From: an uncultured Oscillospiraceae bacterium
GTDB lineage: Bacteria > Bacillota > Clostridia > Oscillospirales > Ruminococcaceae
Length of the DNA stretch: 64,000 nt
Direction of reading: 5' to 3'
NCBI GenBank assembly: GCA_905197685.1
Contig: CAJJZS010000008.1
Location: 1-64,000, forward strand
Numbering within the stretch: position 1 is the stretch's first letter; the number at the start of each line of letters is the position of its first letter. Shown here one piece after another: positions 43,125-51,831 of this stretch. The notes beneath the pieces were generated by a model. That model was not told the origin of the DNA. It saw only the letters and a list, made by a program, of their open reading frames with translations, and made no database searches. A program made the position numbers and the translations under genes.

Positions 43125-43601
43125 TTAAAGGGAGCGTTCCAGATAGAAGGATTCTCTGCCGTTTTCGGTAAAGCGTTCCCGAACGGTAAAACCATTCTTT
43201 TCCAAAACGCGAATCGAAGCGAGATTATCCGCAAAGGTGAATGCTCCGACCGTTTGCAGGGTGTATTTTTGGCACAGCTGTTTTAAAAATAAAGATACCG
43301 CTTCACAGGCAATCCCACGATTCCAAAACTCCTGCTCAAAGATACAGTAACTGAGCATGGCATTTGGTGTTTCTTGTGGGTTGATGCAGTAGCACCAGAT
43401 GTCCCCGATGTATTGTCCGTCGCAGCAGACGGTTCTGCCGTAGCTTGTAGCATCGGGAAGAAGGCTTTGCTCAAAGTTTGTAATCGCCTGCTCGATACAG
43501 GTTACATCGGAAGGCAGCATCCGGCGGATGGTATCGTTTTGTGTTTTTTCAAAGTAGATGCGAACATGGTCGATGGTACGCTCTCCTAATGTAATCTTCA
43601 T
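43125..43601 (-). CDS. GNAT-family acetyltransferase, RimJ/RimL-like
   Basis: The protein is 158 residues. It has the pattern of RimJ/RimL-type acetyltransferases: a variable front half, FWNRGIACEAVSLFLKQLCQ at the acetyl-CoA site and NLASIRVLEKNGFTVRERF near the end. The substrate may be an N-terminal amine or a small molecule. AGGAGG precedes the ATG. Confidence 0.85.
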   Translation of the reverse strand: MKITLGERTIDHVRIYFEKTQNDTIRRMLPSDVTCIEQAITNFEQSLLPDATSYGRTVCCDGQYIGDIWCYCINPQETPNAMLSYCIFEQEFWNRGIACEAVSLFLKQLCQKYTLQTVGAFTFADNLASIRVLEKNGFTVRERFTENGRESFYLERSL

Positions 43602-43631
43602 CGGGAATTTCCTCCTCTTAAAAAAACAAAA

Positions 43632-45023
43632 TTACAGTGCATTTACTAATGCCTTAAAATGTCTGCCTCTTGCTTCAAAGTCAGGATAGAGATCGAAGCT
43701 GGCGCAAGCAGGAGAGAGGGAAACAATATCTCCGGGGTTGGCAGCTTCACGCGCCTTATTGACGGCTTCTTGCATGGAAGAAACACGAATAACAGACAAT
43801 TCTTTGGGGTCATATCCTTCGCAGGAGGTGACAGCGGCTTCAATTTTATCGGCGGTGACACCCATTAAAATTAAAACTTTGACCTTTTCGATTATTTTAG
43901 GGGCAAGAGGTTCAAACGGAATTTTTTTATCATAACCTCCCGCAATCAGTATCAGTTTCTGCTTGAAGGAATTGAGTCCTGCGATGGTTCTTGTCGGGCT
44001 GGAAGCAATCGAGTCATTGTACCATTTTACACCGTCAAATTCCCGTACAAATTCAATGCGATGCTCTACACCGGCAAAGTTTTGGGCAACCGAAACAATC
44101 TTTTCTTTGTAAACCTCACCCCACACTGCGCTGATTGCCGCCAGATAGTTTTCTACATTATGGATACCCGGGATTCTGATTTCGTCCATATGCAGCACCG
44201 GAGTAATGCTGTGACGGTCTGCCATAGTAAGCATTCCGTCCTCGGTAAGATAACAACCCAGTTTTGGGGCGATTTTACGGCTGAACTGCATCGCTTCTCC
44301 GCGAATTTCCGGCAGGAAGGATGCGGTAATTTGATTGTCCGCATTGATAACGGTGCGGCTGATGCCGCCCTGGTGCAGATAAATATTGCGTTTGGCGTCA
44401 ATATATTCCTGCATATCCTTGTGTACGTCCAAATGGTTGGGCGCAACATTAGTAATAACAGCCACATCGGGGGATTTTCTCATAGAAATCAGCTGAAAGC
44501 TGGATAACTCCACAACGGCGCGGTCATCGGGACCAATCTGCTCGATGCGCGGAAGAAGCGGGAATCCGATGTTGCCGCCAAGAAAGACGGAAAATCCCTG
44601 TGCTTTTAAAAATTCGGCGATAACAGAAGTTGTGGTTGTTTTGCCGTCCGAGCCGGTGACGGCATAGATTTTGCAGGGACAAAGGTCGAAGAACAGTTCC
44701 ATCTCGCTGGTGACAGCACAGCCGCTTTCTCTTGCCTGCTGCAAAGCCGGCGTCAGGTAGTTCATGCCCGGGGTGCGAAGGATTATATCTTCCTCGCAAA
44801 GCCCCTCCAGATAGTGTTCGCCTAAGGTTAATTGGATTCCGAGTGCTTCTAATTTATCGGCTTCTTCCCCGATTTGTTCGCGGGTGCGTTTGTCGCGCAG
44901 GGTGACGCTTGCCCCTTTGGAAGCAAACATCGGCAGCAGCTCGCGGTGGCTGCGTCCCAGCCCGATAAAGGATACTTTTTTATGATTTAAACTCCGGTAA
45001 AAAGAGTTCAGTCTGTCGTTCAT
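43632..45023 (-). CDS. murD: UDP-N-acetylmuramoylalanine--D-glutamate ligase
   Basis: The protein is 463 residues, full length for MurD. The ATP-binding motif VTGSDGKTTTTSVIAEF and the Mur ligase central and C-terminal domains are present, including NYLAAISAVWGE and YNDSIASSPTRTIAGL. It adds D-Glu to UDP-MurNAc-L-Ala in the cytoplasm. Here it stands alone, away from the usual mur/dcw cluster. AGAAAGGAAG precedes the ATG. Confidence 0.96.
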   Translation of the reverse strand: MNDRLNSFYRSLNHKKVSFIGLGRSHRELLPMFASKGASVTLRDKRTREQIGEEADKLEALGIQLTLGEHYLEGLCEEDIILRTPGMNYLTPALQQARESGCAVTSEMELFFDLCPCKIYAVTGSDGKTTTTSVIAEFLKAQGFSVFLGGNIGFPLLPRIEQIGPDDRAVVELSSFQLISMRKSPDVAVITNVAPNHLDVHKDMQEYIDAKRNIYLHQGGISRTVINADNQITASFLPEIRGEAMQFSRKIAPKLGCYLTEDGMLTMADRHSITPVLHMDEIRIPGIHNVENYLAAISAVWGEVYKEKIVSVAQNFAGVEHRIEFVREFDGVKWYNDSIASSPTRTIAGLNSFKQKLILIAGGYDKKIPFEPLAPKIIEKVKVLILMGVTADKIEAAVTSCEGYDPKELSVIRVSSMQEAVNKAREAANPGDIVSLSPACASFDLYPDFEARGRHFKALVNAL

Positions 45024-45309
45024 ATCAAATCTTCCTTTCTGTGGAATTTAGAAAAGCCAAAGATACCTTAATTATACTCCCAAAGGGGAGGAATGTCGAG
45101 CGAGAACGGTCGGAAAAACAAGGTCAAACCGGAGGAAAGGATGCGATTGTTGAAAACTCAAAGGCAATCTGAACAACAAACCGGCAGAAAAACCGACAAA
45201 ATTTCGTGTAAAAAATGAAACGGCAAGCAAGTTAGGGAGAGAAAACGAGAAAAAACGAGAGATTTTAAGAGAAAGCGGGATATAAATTAAAAATTCGGAT
45301 AAAAAGACC
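45024..45309. other. murD / rplM intergenic region
   Basis: About 285 bases upstream of the divergent murD and rplM promoters. No gene, repeat or clear RNA structure was seen here. Confidence 0.5.
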
Positions 45310-45338
45310 TTGACAACCGCAGACGGATTGATTATAAT
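45310..45338 (+). promoter_or_regulatory. Perfect consensus promoter of rplM-rpsI
   Basis: TTGACA (45310-45315) and TATAAT (45333-45338) with a 17-base spacer. Confidence 0.93.
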
Positions 45339-45344
45339 AGAGAA

Positions 45345-45425
45345 CGTTGATTTGTCATCATTGGGATTTTTACGGAAAACCGATGATATAAATTGTGTTC
45401 GATATCAAAAAAACAGGAGGTACCA
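45345..45425 (+). ncRNA. L13-type ribosomal protein leader
   Basis: The leader between promoter and rplM can form a long hairpin: ATCAT near 45357 with ATGAT near 45382, and TGG with CCG-adjacent bases inside. An L13 autoregulatory leader is known at this position in low-GC Gram-positives. The match is by position and rough structure only. Confidence 0.5.
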
Positions 45426-45428
45426 ATT

Positions 45429-45851
45429 ATGTCTACAACAATGCCAAACGCACAGACCATCACCCGTAAATGGTATGTTATTGACGCTGCAAACAAGCCG
45501 CTGGGCCGCACCGCTGCAAAAGCTGCTGACCTGCTGCGCGGCAAACATAAACCAACCTTTGCTCCACACGTTGACTGTGGCGACCATGTTATCATCATCA
45601 ACGCTGAGAAAGCAGTTCTCACCGGTAAAAAACTGGTTCAGAAAGTTCATTACCATCACTCCGGCTGGATTGGCGGCATGAAAGCAATCCGTTACGACAA
45701 ACTCATGCAGGAAAATCCGGAAAAAGCAATGATGCTGGCTGTTAAAGGTATGATTCCTGACACCACCATCGGCAGACAGGCTCTGACCCGTTGCAGAATT
45801 TACAGAGGCAGCGAGCACAACCATGCTGCACAGAAACCGGAACAGCTCTAA
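45429..45851 (+). CDS. rplM: 50S ribosomal protein L13
   Basis: The protein is 140 residues. Typical segments are WYVIDAANKPLGRTAAKAAD, LRGKHKPTFAPHVDCGDHVI and GMIPDTTIGRQALTRCRIYRG. AGGAGG lies 8 bases upstream of the ATG. The upstream in-frame ATG-like start is not supported. Operon with rpsI. Confidence 0.98.
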   Translation: MSTTMPNAQTITRKWYVIDAANKPLGRTAAKAADLLRGKHKPTFAPHVDCGDHVIIINAEKAVLTGKKLVQKVHYHHSGWIGGMKAIRYDKLMQENPEKAMMLAVKGMIPDTTIGRQALTRCRIYRGSEHNHAAQKPEQL

Positions 45852-45873
45852 TTCGGAAGGAGGACAATGAATT

Positions 45874-46272
45874 ATGTACGAATCTAAAGCATATTTCTAC
45901 GGAACCGGCAGAAGAAAACACTCTGTTTCCAGAGTAAGACTCTACCCGGGTACCGGTAAAGTTACCATCAACGACAGAGATATCGACGATTACTTCGGTC
46001 TGGATACTCTGAAAGTTATCGTTCGTCAGCCATTTGAAGTTACCAACACAGCAGGTAAATTCGACGTTGTCTGCACCGTTCGCGGCGGCGGCGTTTCCGG
46101 TCAGGCAGGCGCAATCCGTCACGGTATTGCTCGCGCTCTGCTCCAGAACGGCGACGAAATGCGTCCGGAACTGAAAAAAGCAGGTCTGCTGACCCGTGAC
46201 CCAAGAATGAAAGAGCGTAAGAAATACGGTCTCAAAGCAGCTCGTCGCGCTCCGCAGTTCTCCAAGAGATAA
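45874..46272 (+). CDS. rpsI: 30S ribosomal protein S9
   Basis: The protein is 132 residues. It has YGTGRRKHSVSRVRLYPGTG and the C-terminal KKYGLKAARRAPQFSKR tail that reaches the decoding centre. GGAAGGAGG precedes the ATG. It follows rplM by 22 bases. Confidence 0.98.
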   Translation: MYESKAYFYGTGRRKHSVSRVRLYPGTGKVTINDRDIDDYFGLDTLKVIVRQPFEVTNTAGKFDVVCTVRGGGVSGQAGAIRHGIARALLQNGDEMRPELKKAGLLTRDPRMKERKKYGLKAARRAPQFSKR

Positions 46273-46316
46273 TTTTCCGTTTGGAATTTTTTCGACAGGG
46301 TATTTTATCAAAGTTA

Positions 46317-46350
46317 AACACCTCAGAACCGTTTATGGTTCTGAGGTGTT
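46317..46350 (+). terminator. Terminator of rplM-rpsI
   Basis: AACACCTCAGAACC pairs with GGTTCTGAGGTGTT, followed by TTGTTTT. Confidence 0.85.
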
Positions 46351-46495
46351 TTGTTTTCTGCCGAAAATAATGAGACTGCCGTCTGGAATTTTTGATAAAA
46401 ATATGCTAAGATACCGGTAGAATCTCATCTTCAGAACCTGAAATCCCATTTTTTTAAAACAGACAATATTTGAATTGACGGGTAAGGAGTTTTTT

Positions 46496-48082
46496 ATGAA
46501 AAAATATCTGTTTCGGCTAAAATATATCATCGCATTTCAGGTAATAACAGCGTTGATATCCATTGTCGGTATTGCAAGTATGCCGTATGTAGTAAAGCTG
46601 CTGTTTGATTATGACTTTTCCAAAGGAGCAGGCGGAATGATTTGGATTGTTTTTCTGTATCTGCTTTCAATTGCGGTGGGAATGTTTTTTGAATATTGCA
46701 GCCAGAGAACGGTATGGAAATTTCGACAGCGTTTTTACTGCTTGGTGCGTCAAGATTTGTTTGACGCTCTGCTCAAAAAACAGTATGTTGATTTTAAAAA
46801 GCATGACTTGTCCGAATATCTTTCTTTTTTCCAAAACGATATTGATGTATTTCGTCAATATTTGGAGGCTTGTATTGCTATTTTCCAAACGGTTCTTCAG
46901 CTGTTTGTTTATGGATTTTTCCTTTTTTCGTTAGATTGGCGTTTGGCAGTAGTTATTATTTTAAGTTCGTTTGCAAGTCTGATTGTGCCAAAGCTGACAG
47001 GGAAACAGATTTCTGAGAAAAAGGCGATTCATTTAAACGCGATGGCAGCCTACACAGATACGATTCGAGATTTACTGTCCGGTTTTCGTATGGTAAACCG
47101 GGAAACCCGACAGGCAATTTCTCAAAGACATCGGGAAAGCGTGGAAGAAACAGAACAAAAAGAGTATGAATTCGGCAAGTGTAAGACGCTGACGAATGTG
47201 GTGACAGGAAGCAGTATGTACTTTCTGCAAAGCATTGTTTTTGCGGTTTTGGGATATTTGCTGTTCCAAAGACAGATTACGGTGGGAACAGCAAGCGCAG
47301 CGCTGGGATATATTCAGGATTTTTGCTATCCGGTTTCTTATATTTTAAAAGATATAAACAATGTAAACGCATCCCGGGCAGGAAAGGAAAAGATACTGAA
47401 ATTATTGTCGGAGGAAGAAAAAGCAGCGCCGAGCGAGAGGATCAGTCAGTTCAAGAAAAGCATAGAATTTCAGAATGTATCGGTGCAGTTGGGAGATTTT
47501 TGCTTTTCTCATTTTAATTATACCTTTCAAAAGGGGAAGAAGTACGCGCTCATCGGTCCGAGCGGTACGGGAAAATCTACGGTTTTAAATCTGTTGATGC
47601 AGTATATCCGACCGGACGAGGGAGAAATCAGGATAGACGGTATCCCGATTGCAGGAAAAGATACCGGAGAAGTGATGACCTGCATTAACCAGTTCGAGCA
47701 TATCTTTCACGCCTCCTTTACAGAGAATGTGACGCTGTTCCAAAGCTACCCGCAAGAAAAGATGGGGGAAGTTTTAAGTTACTTTAACAATGAAAAGATA
47801 CAGAGCCTTTTACACAAAGAAAACGCGCAGGAGCTCAGCGGCGGTGAAAACCAAATGATGCAGCTGATTCGCGCAGTTACAGCAGACAAACCGATTATTT
47901 TGATGGACGAATCCTTTTCGGCGGTGGATGCTAAAAATACAAAGCAGCTTCAGGAAAAACTGTTGTCGATGGATAAGACAATTTTGTTTGTAACGCACGA
48001 TGTTTCACCCGAGCATTTAAAAGACTTTGATGAAGTGATAGAACTGAAAAGGCAGGGAAACCGAAGCGTTCTGTCAGTTTGA
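46496..48082 (+). CDS. ABC transporter, fused permease and ATPase
   Basis: The protein is 528 residues. About six transmembrane helices occupy residues 10-300, then a nucleotide-binding domain follows: Walker A GPSGTGKSTVLN, signature LSGGENQMMQ, Walker B IILMDESFSAVDA and switch His in VTHDVS. Such half-transporters work as dimers and export peptides, lipids or drugs; no substrate gene is adjacent. AAGGAG lies before the ATG at 46496. The gene is monocistronic between two terminators. Confidence 0.9.
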   Translation: MKKYLFRLKYIIAFQVITALISIVGIASMPYVVKLLFDYDFSKGAGGMIWIVFLYLLSIAVGMFFEYCSQRTVWKFRQRFYCLVRQDLFDALLKKQYVDFKKHDLSEYLSFFQNDIDVFRQYLEACIAIFQTVLQLFVYGFFLFSLDWRLAVVIILSSFASLIVPKLTGKQISEKKAIHLNAMAAYTDTIRDLLSGFRMVNRETRQAISQRHRESVEETEQKEYEFGKCKTLTNVVTGSSMYFLQSIVFAVLGYLLFQRQITVGTASAALGYIQDFCYPVSYILKDINNVNASRAGKEKILKLLSEEEKAAPSERISQFKKSIEFQNVSVQLGDFCFSHFNYTFQKGKKYALIGPSGTGKSTVLNLLMQYIRPDEGEIRIDGIPIAGKDTGEVMTCINQFEHIFHASFTENVTLFQSYPQEKMGEVLSYFNNEKIQSLLHKENAQELSGGENQMMQLIRAVTADKPIILMDESFSAVDAKNTKQLQEKLLSMDKTILFVTHDVSPEHLKDFDEVIELKRQGNRSVLSV

Positions 48083-48095
48083 TTGTTTTGACATT

Positions 48096-48132
48096 AAAAA
48101 ACCCACTTTCTTTTTAAAAGAAAGTGGGTTTT
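48096..48132. terminator. Bidirectional terminator
   Basis: AAACCCACTTTCTTTT pairs with AAAAGAAAGTGGGTTT. It overlaps the end of the leftward DUF2085 gene. Confidence 0.8.
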
Positions 48133-48491
48133 ATCTGTTGTCCGAATTGATACCCAAGGCGAAGCGTTGCCCGGGTAGACAAAACAAACAGAGCAGTCAA
48201 ACCGATACCGAACAGAAATCCGGTGATTGCTCTGCGTATATTTTTGCTTTCATATTTGGTTATAAGCTGTAATAAGCCGTCCGCAATCATCGGCAGCATT
48301 AAAATTACCGCAATATACCATCGGCACACGCCGAACGCAAAAAATAAAACAGGGGAAAACAGAATACCGAACAGTTCCCCGGTGCAGCGGGCGCATAAAG
48401 GGAATTGCCTCCCTTTTAAGAAAAAAGAGCGGTCACTTCGACAATGACACCCAAAGATGATGGGAAGCCAGCGATACATCCAGTTTAGCAT
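48114..48491 (-). CDS. DUF2085 membrane protein
   Basis: The protein is 125 residues with about three transmembrane helices. It has the DUF2085 pattern: FGCHCRSDRSFFLKGRQFPLCARCTGELFG, with His/Cys residues that could bind metal. Function unknown. Its ATG lies 4 bases after the zinc-ribbon gene's stop and has no own RBS, so it is probably translated by coupling. Confidence 0.8.
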   Translation of the reverse strand: MLNWMYRWLPIIFGCHCRSDRSFFLKGRQFPLCARCTGELFGILFSPVLFFAFGVCRWYIAVILMLPMIADGLLQLITKYESKNIRRAITGFLFGIGLTALFVLSTRATLRLGYQFGQQIKPTFF

Positions 48492-48494
48492 CGG

Positions 48495-48785
48495 TTAGGA
48501 AAGAACGCCAAAGGTGATGGCAGTTGTAAAGATAAAAATATAATATAATACCACCAAAATGACCGATACTAATGCGCCGATACCGGCAGCTTTCGCAGTT
48601 TTTGGTTTGGTATCCTTCCATACCAAAAACAGAACTAAGCCGACAACGGGGATACAACAACCCAGCAATCCCCAGCCGATTCCGCCGTTATCTACAACAG
48701 GCGGTGTTTGATTTTGAACAGCACCGCAGTTTGGGCATACATTGTCATGTTCATCCATCGGTTGCCCGCAATTTTTACAAAACAT
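48495..48785 (-). CDS. Zinc-ribbon membrane protein
   Basis: The protein is 96 residues. An N-terminal zinc ribbon (CKNCGQPMDEHDNVCPNCG) is followed by a Pro/Asn-rich linker and two hydrophobic helices (about 38-58 and 66-92). Such proteins are common in clostridia and of unknown function. AAGGAGG precedes the ATG. It is first of a two-gene operon with the DUF2085 gene. Confidence 0.85.
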   Translation of the reverse strand: MFCKNCGQPMDEHDNVCPNCGAVQNQTPPVVDNGGIGWGLLGCCIPVVGLVLFLVWKDTKPKTAKAAGIGALVSVILVVLYYIFIFTTAITFGVLS

Positions 48786-48904
48786 AGGAAATCCCTCCTT
48801 GAAAACAGTTTATCGGAATTTCTGCCTTCTGTCAATTCTTTATTCTTCGTCAAAATCACACAAATTATCGGATGTTTTTTGGTGTTTTGCAGAAAAACTT
48901 GCCC

Positions 48905-48933
48905 TTGACCTGTCTTTGTAAGCTAAGTATAAT
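48905..48933 (+). promoter_or_regulatory. Promoter of the glutaredoxin-like selenoprotein gene
   Basis: TTGACC (48905-48910) and TATAAT (48928-48933) are spaced by 17 bases. The start codon follows 70 bases later, so the UGA-containing gene has its own good promoter. Confidence 0.8.
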
Positions 48934-49003
48934 AAAGATAAATCGGAATATCCGATCAAAGTTAAGGAAACGGCTTGATAACAATCAGAAAAGGAGAATT
49001 TGT

Positions 49004-49291
49004 ATGAGAAAAATCGTTTTATACGGAACGGGAACATGAGGCGGCTGCCCACCGGTGAAAGAGGTTCTTTCCGAGAATAACATTAAGTATCTGTATGTTG
49101 ATATCTGTGAGGGCGTTGGCAAGCTTAAGAGCTTTTTAAAAATTCGTGATACCGCGCCGGAAATGCAGGAAGTTCGCGAACAGCACCGCGCAGGAATTCC
49201 ATGCCTTGTGATTGATGAAGATGTAATTCTGGTAAACGGCGCAGATCACATGAAAGAGCTGATTGGGCAGTATCGCTTAAAAGAAGAATAA
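49004..49291 (+). CDS. Glutaredoxin-like protein with in-frame UGA, probable selenoprotein
   Basis: Read through the TGA at 49037-49039, the frame encodes 95 residues: IVLYGTGTUGGCPPVKEVL, then a second strand (KYLYVDI) and the cis-Pro segment AGIPCLVIDEDVILV. This is the order of a thioredoxin/glutaredoxin fold with U-G-G-C in place of the C-x-x-C redox site. Cys-containing relatives (COG4545-like glutaredoxin-related proteins) have C-P-x-C-P-P here, so Sec replaces the first Cys. AAGGAG lies 7 bases before the ATG at 49004. A SECIS-like hairpin follows the UGA. Gene callers would begin only at the GTG at 49055. Role: probably thiol-disulfide or selenium-dependent reduction. A nonsense mutation is the alternative. 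Confidence 0.82.
49052..49073 (+). promoter_or_regulatory. Bacterial SECIS-like hairpin
   Basis: GAAAG (49057-49061) and CTTTC (49067-49071) form the upper stem with apical loop AGGTT, and T49056 is unpaired below it. A G within the first two loop bases and a bulged U are features of bacterial SECIS elements. The loop starts 22 bases after the UGA, within the accepted range. Confidence 0.65.
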
Positions 49292-49341
49292 TCTTTTCCG
49301 TTTACAGGGAAGATTTTGAAATTTTGCAGAAGAAAGAACGG

Positions 49342-49731
49342 ATGAGCAATATGGCAACAGAATACTATAAACCGTGTCCCGAGCTGGAAAAATGCAATCG
49401 GTTAATCGAACAATACTGGAATACAAAACAGTATGACAAATGTTTTGCAGGGCACCTAGAATTGGCTCGGCAAGGCTATCCTCTGGCGGAGTGTCAGGTG
49501 GGATATTTTTATCTGAAAGGCTTGGGTGTCGAGCAGAATTTTGAACAGGCGTTTTACTGGACACAGCGTTCTGCACAGCATGGAGATCGTGACGCGCAGT
49601 GTAATCTGGCATCCTTTTATGAAGATGGTGTAGGAACACAGCGCGACATGGAACGGGCAAAGTATTGGTATGCTCAGGCGGCTTTGCAAAATCAGAAAAT
49701 CGCCCTGCAAAAGCAGGCGGAGCTTGCGTAG
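49342..49731 (+). CDS. Sel1-repeat protein
   Basis: The protein is 129 residues from this ATG. It contains at least two Sel1-like repeats (GYPLAECQVGYFYLKGLGVEQ, GDRDAQCNLASFYEDGVGTQ), helical repeats that mediate protein contacts. No signal peptide is seen. The start is uncertain: a TTG at 49324 is in frame, and neither has a strong RBS. It lies 50 bases after the selenoprotein gene and may share its transcript. The name Sel1 has nothing to do with selenium. Confidence 0.8.
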   Translation: MSNMATEYYKPCPELEKCNRLIEQYWNTKQYDKCFAGHLELARQGYPLAECQVGYFYLKGLGVEQNFEQAFYWTQRSAQHGDRDAQCNLASFYEDGVGTQRDMERAKYWYAQAALQNQKIALQKQAELA

Positions 49732-49753
49732 ATAAAACAAAGCTTAGGCAACA

Positions 49754-49787
49754 AAAAAGTTCCCTTTCTTTTTGAAAGGGAACTTTT
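49754..49787. terminator. Bidirectional terminator
   Basis: AAAAGTTCCCTTTC pairs with GAAAGGGAACTTTT around TTTTT, between convergent genes. Confidence 0.85.
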
Positions 49788-49789
49788 CT

Positions 49790-51346
49790 TTATTTTGCGT
49801 AATCGACCGCTCTGTTTTCGCGGATGATATTTACCTTGATTTGACCCGGATATTCCATCTCGGATTCAATCTTGTTGACAATCTCTCTTGCAATAATAGT
49901 CATCTTGTCATCGGTAATTACTTCCGGACGAACCATAATACGAATTTCGCGTCCTGCCTGAACAGCGAAGCATTTTTCTACGCCGTCAAAGGAGTTTGCA
50001 ATTTCCTCAAGTTTTTCCAGACGTTTGATGTAATTTTCCACATTTTCGCGTCTTGCGCCCGGTCTTGCTGCGCTGATAGCGTCCGCAGCCTGTACAATGC
50101 AGGCAACCAGTGTTTTCGGCTCCACATCGCCGTGATGCGCTTCAATCGCGTGGATGACGGCAGCATTTTCCTTATATTTTCTTGCAAGGTCAACGCCGAT
50201 TTTTACATGGCTGCCTTCAATTTCATGGGTCAATGCCTTGCCGATATCGTGGATTAAGCCTGCGCGTTTTGCAGTGGCAACATCTGCGCCCAGCTCGGCT
50301 GCCATTACGCCCGCAAGGTTTGCCACCTCAATCGAGTGCTGGAGTACATTTTGTCCGTAGCTGGAGCGGTATCTCATGCGACCCAAAAGACGGATTAAAT
50401 CCGGGTGCATGCCGTGTACATTGGTTTCCAGAACAGCGCGTTCTCCGTCCTGTTTGATTTTTATTTCAATTTCACGCTGCGCTTTTTCTACCATTTCTTC
50501 GATTCTTGCCGGATGGATTCTTCCGTCCTGAATCAGGCGTTCCAAAGCGGTGCGCGCAATCTCGCGTTTCACAGCGTCATGGCTGGAAAGGGTGATTGCT
50601 TCCGGGGTGTCGTCAATAATCAAATCAACTCCGGTCAATGTTTCCAGAGTGCGGATATTTCTGCCTTCTCGTCCGATGATTCTTCCTTTCATTTCATCGT
50701 TCGGCAGAGATACCACCGATACCGTTACCTCGCCCACATAGTCGGAGGCGCATTTCTGGATGGCGGTAGCGATAATTTCTTTGGCGCGCTGTTCCGATTC
50801 ATCTTTGAATTTCTGTTCGTAAAGGTTAATTTTCAGCGCTTTTTCGTGTACCAGTTCATTTTCCAAACTGGAAAGCAGGTATTCCTTCGCCTGTTCGGCG
50901 GTATAACCGGAAATTTTTTCCAGCACTTCAAACTGGCTGGATTTAATGGTTTCGGCTTCTTTTAATTTAACATCTGCTTCTTTGATTTTATTTTGCAGAG
51001 TTTCTTCTTTTTTCTCTAAATTGTCCAGTTTACGGTCGATGGATTCTTCCTTTTGCTGAACACGGCGCTCTAAACGCTGAACCTCGTTGCGGCGTTCTTT
51101 TACTTCTTTTTCCGCCTCGGTTCTCTGTTTGTGAATTTCGTCTTTTGCTTCTACCAAAGCCTCTTTTTTCTTAACTTCTGCGTCTTTGATTGCGTCGCTT
51201 ACAATGCGTTTTGCCTCTTCCTCTGCGGTTCCAAGCTCGGTTTCGGCAACCTTTTTGCGGTAGTGGATACCAAACGGAAAAGCAATCGCGCCGCCTGCCG
51301 CCAGAGAGAGCAGGACGCAAACGACATAACCCATGATAGGTTCCAT
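49790..51346 (-). CDS. rny: Ribonuclease Y
   Basis: The protein is 518 residues. One N-terminal transmembrane helix (about 5-25) anchors it; a long coiled coil follows (about 35-200), then a KH domain (GRIIGREGRNIRTLE) and an HD domain (QHSIEVANLAG, LIHDIGKALTHE). RNase Y is the main initiating endonuclease of mRNA decay in Firmicutes. AGGAGG lies 12 bases upstream of the ATG at 51346. It has an unusually long leader. Confidence 0.97.
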   Translation of the reverse strand: MEPIMGYVVCVLLSLAAGGAIAFPFGIHYRKKVAETELGTAEEEAKRIVSDAIKDAEVKKKEALVEAKDEIHKQRTEAEKEVKERRNEVQRLERRVQQKEESIDRKLDNLEKKEETLQNKIKEADVKLKEAETIKSSQFEVLEKISGYTAEQAKEYLLSSLENELVHEKALKINLYEQKFKDESEQRAKEIIATAIQKCASDYVGEVTVSVVSLPNDEMKGRIIGREGRNIRTLETLTGVDLIIDDTPEAITLSSHDAVKREIARTALERLIQDGRIHPARIEEMVEKAQREIEIKIKQDGERAVLETNVHGMHPDLIRLLGRMRYRSSYGQNVLQHSIEVANLAGVMAAELGADVATAKRAGLIHDIGKALTHEIEGSHVKIGVDLARKYKENAAVIHAIEAHHGDVEPKTLVACIVQAADAISAARPGARRENVENYIKRLEKLEEIANSFDGVEKCFAVQAGREIRIMVRPEVITDDKMTIIAREIVNKIESEMEYPGQIKVNIIRENRAVDYAK

Positions 51347-51757
51347 GAAGATGGATTCCTCCTTTACTGATTTTGTGCAAAGATTTTAGGGTCAAAGTTA
51401 AAAAACTCCGCCCGTGGAAATTGAAAAACCTGTTGCAGCACCGAATCGGGGCATAACAAAAAATCCGAATCGGCTTGCCTGTCACGCGCCGCTCAGAGAA
51501 ATCCCCCAAAATACAGAAGAAAGAATCGAAGTGACCTTTTTGCTCTATTATGTTTTTTATGAAAGAATGGTCATTTCAAATAATATATCAATCTCAAATA
51601 ATTTGAGAAAAGCTCCGAAAAAGTACTGTAACGAAAAAAGCGGGATTCCCGCGCGAACAAGGGATAACCTTGTTTTGCCGCAGGGGAATACAAAAAATCT
51701 GCACTTTTATGATAAATATTTCCCGAATCTATTGAAGAACAGAACGGGCATATATCC
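51347..51757 (-). promoter_or_regulatory. Long structured 5' leader of rny
   Basis: About 400 bases separate the putative promoter from rny. Near its start two adjacent hairpins are visible: AACAAGG/CCTTGTT (51656-51674) and GCGGG/CCCGC (51640-51652), the latter followed on the minus strand by six T residues, like an attenuator. No gene is seen. Confidence 0.5.
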
Positions 51758-51786
51758 ATTTTATCTGTTATAACAGAAGTTGTCAA
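51758..51786 (-). promoter_or_regulatory. Putative rny promoter
   Basis: TTGACA (51781-51786) and TAAAAT (51758-51763) with a 17-base spacer on the minus strand. It is back-to-back with the T-box promoter. Confidence 0.7.
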
Positions 51787-51796
51787 GAAATTTGTG

Positions 51797-51825
51797 TTGA
51801 CAATTAGGGTCGGTGGTGGTAACAT
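51797..51825 (+). promoter_or_regulatory. Promoter of the T-box leader
   Basis: TTGACA (51797-51802) and TAACAT (51820-51825) with a 17-base spacer. Confidence 0.75.
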
Positions 51826-51831
51826 GGAGAT

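Noticed and set aside
48003..48018. parS-like TGTTTCACCCGAGCAT
   Set aside because: Only the left half matches; the right arm needed for ParB binding is missing.
49037..49039. The TGA as a nonsense mutation making a pseudogene
   Set aside because: The codon falls exactly at a redox Cys position, both flanks remain intact and a SECIS-like hairpin follows. Selenocysteine fits better, though it is not proven.
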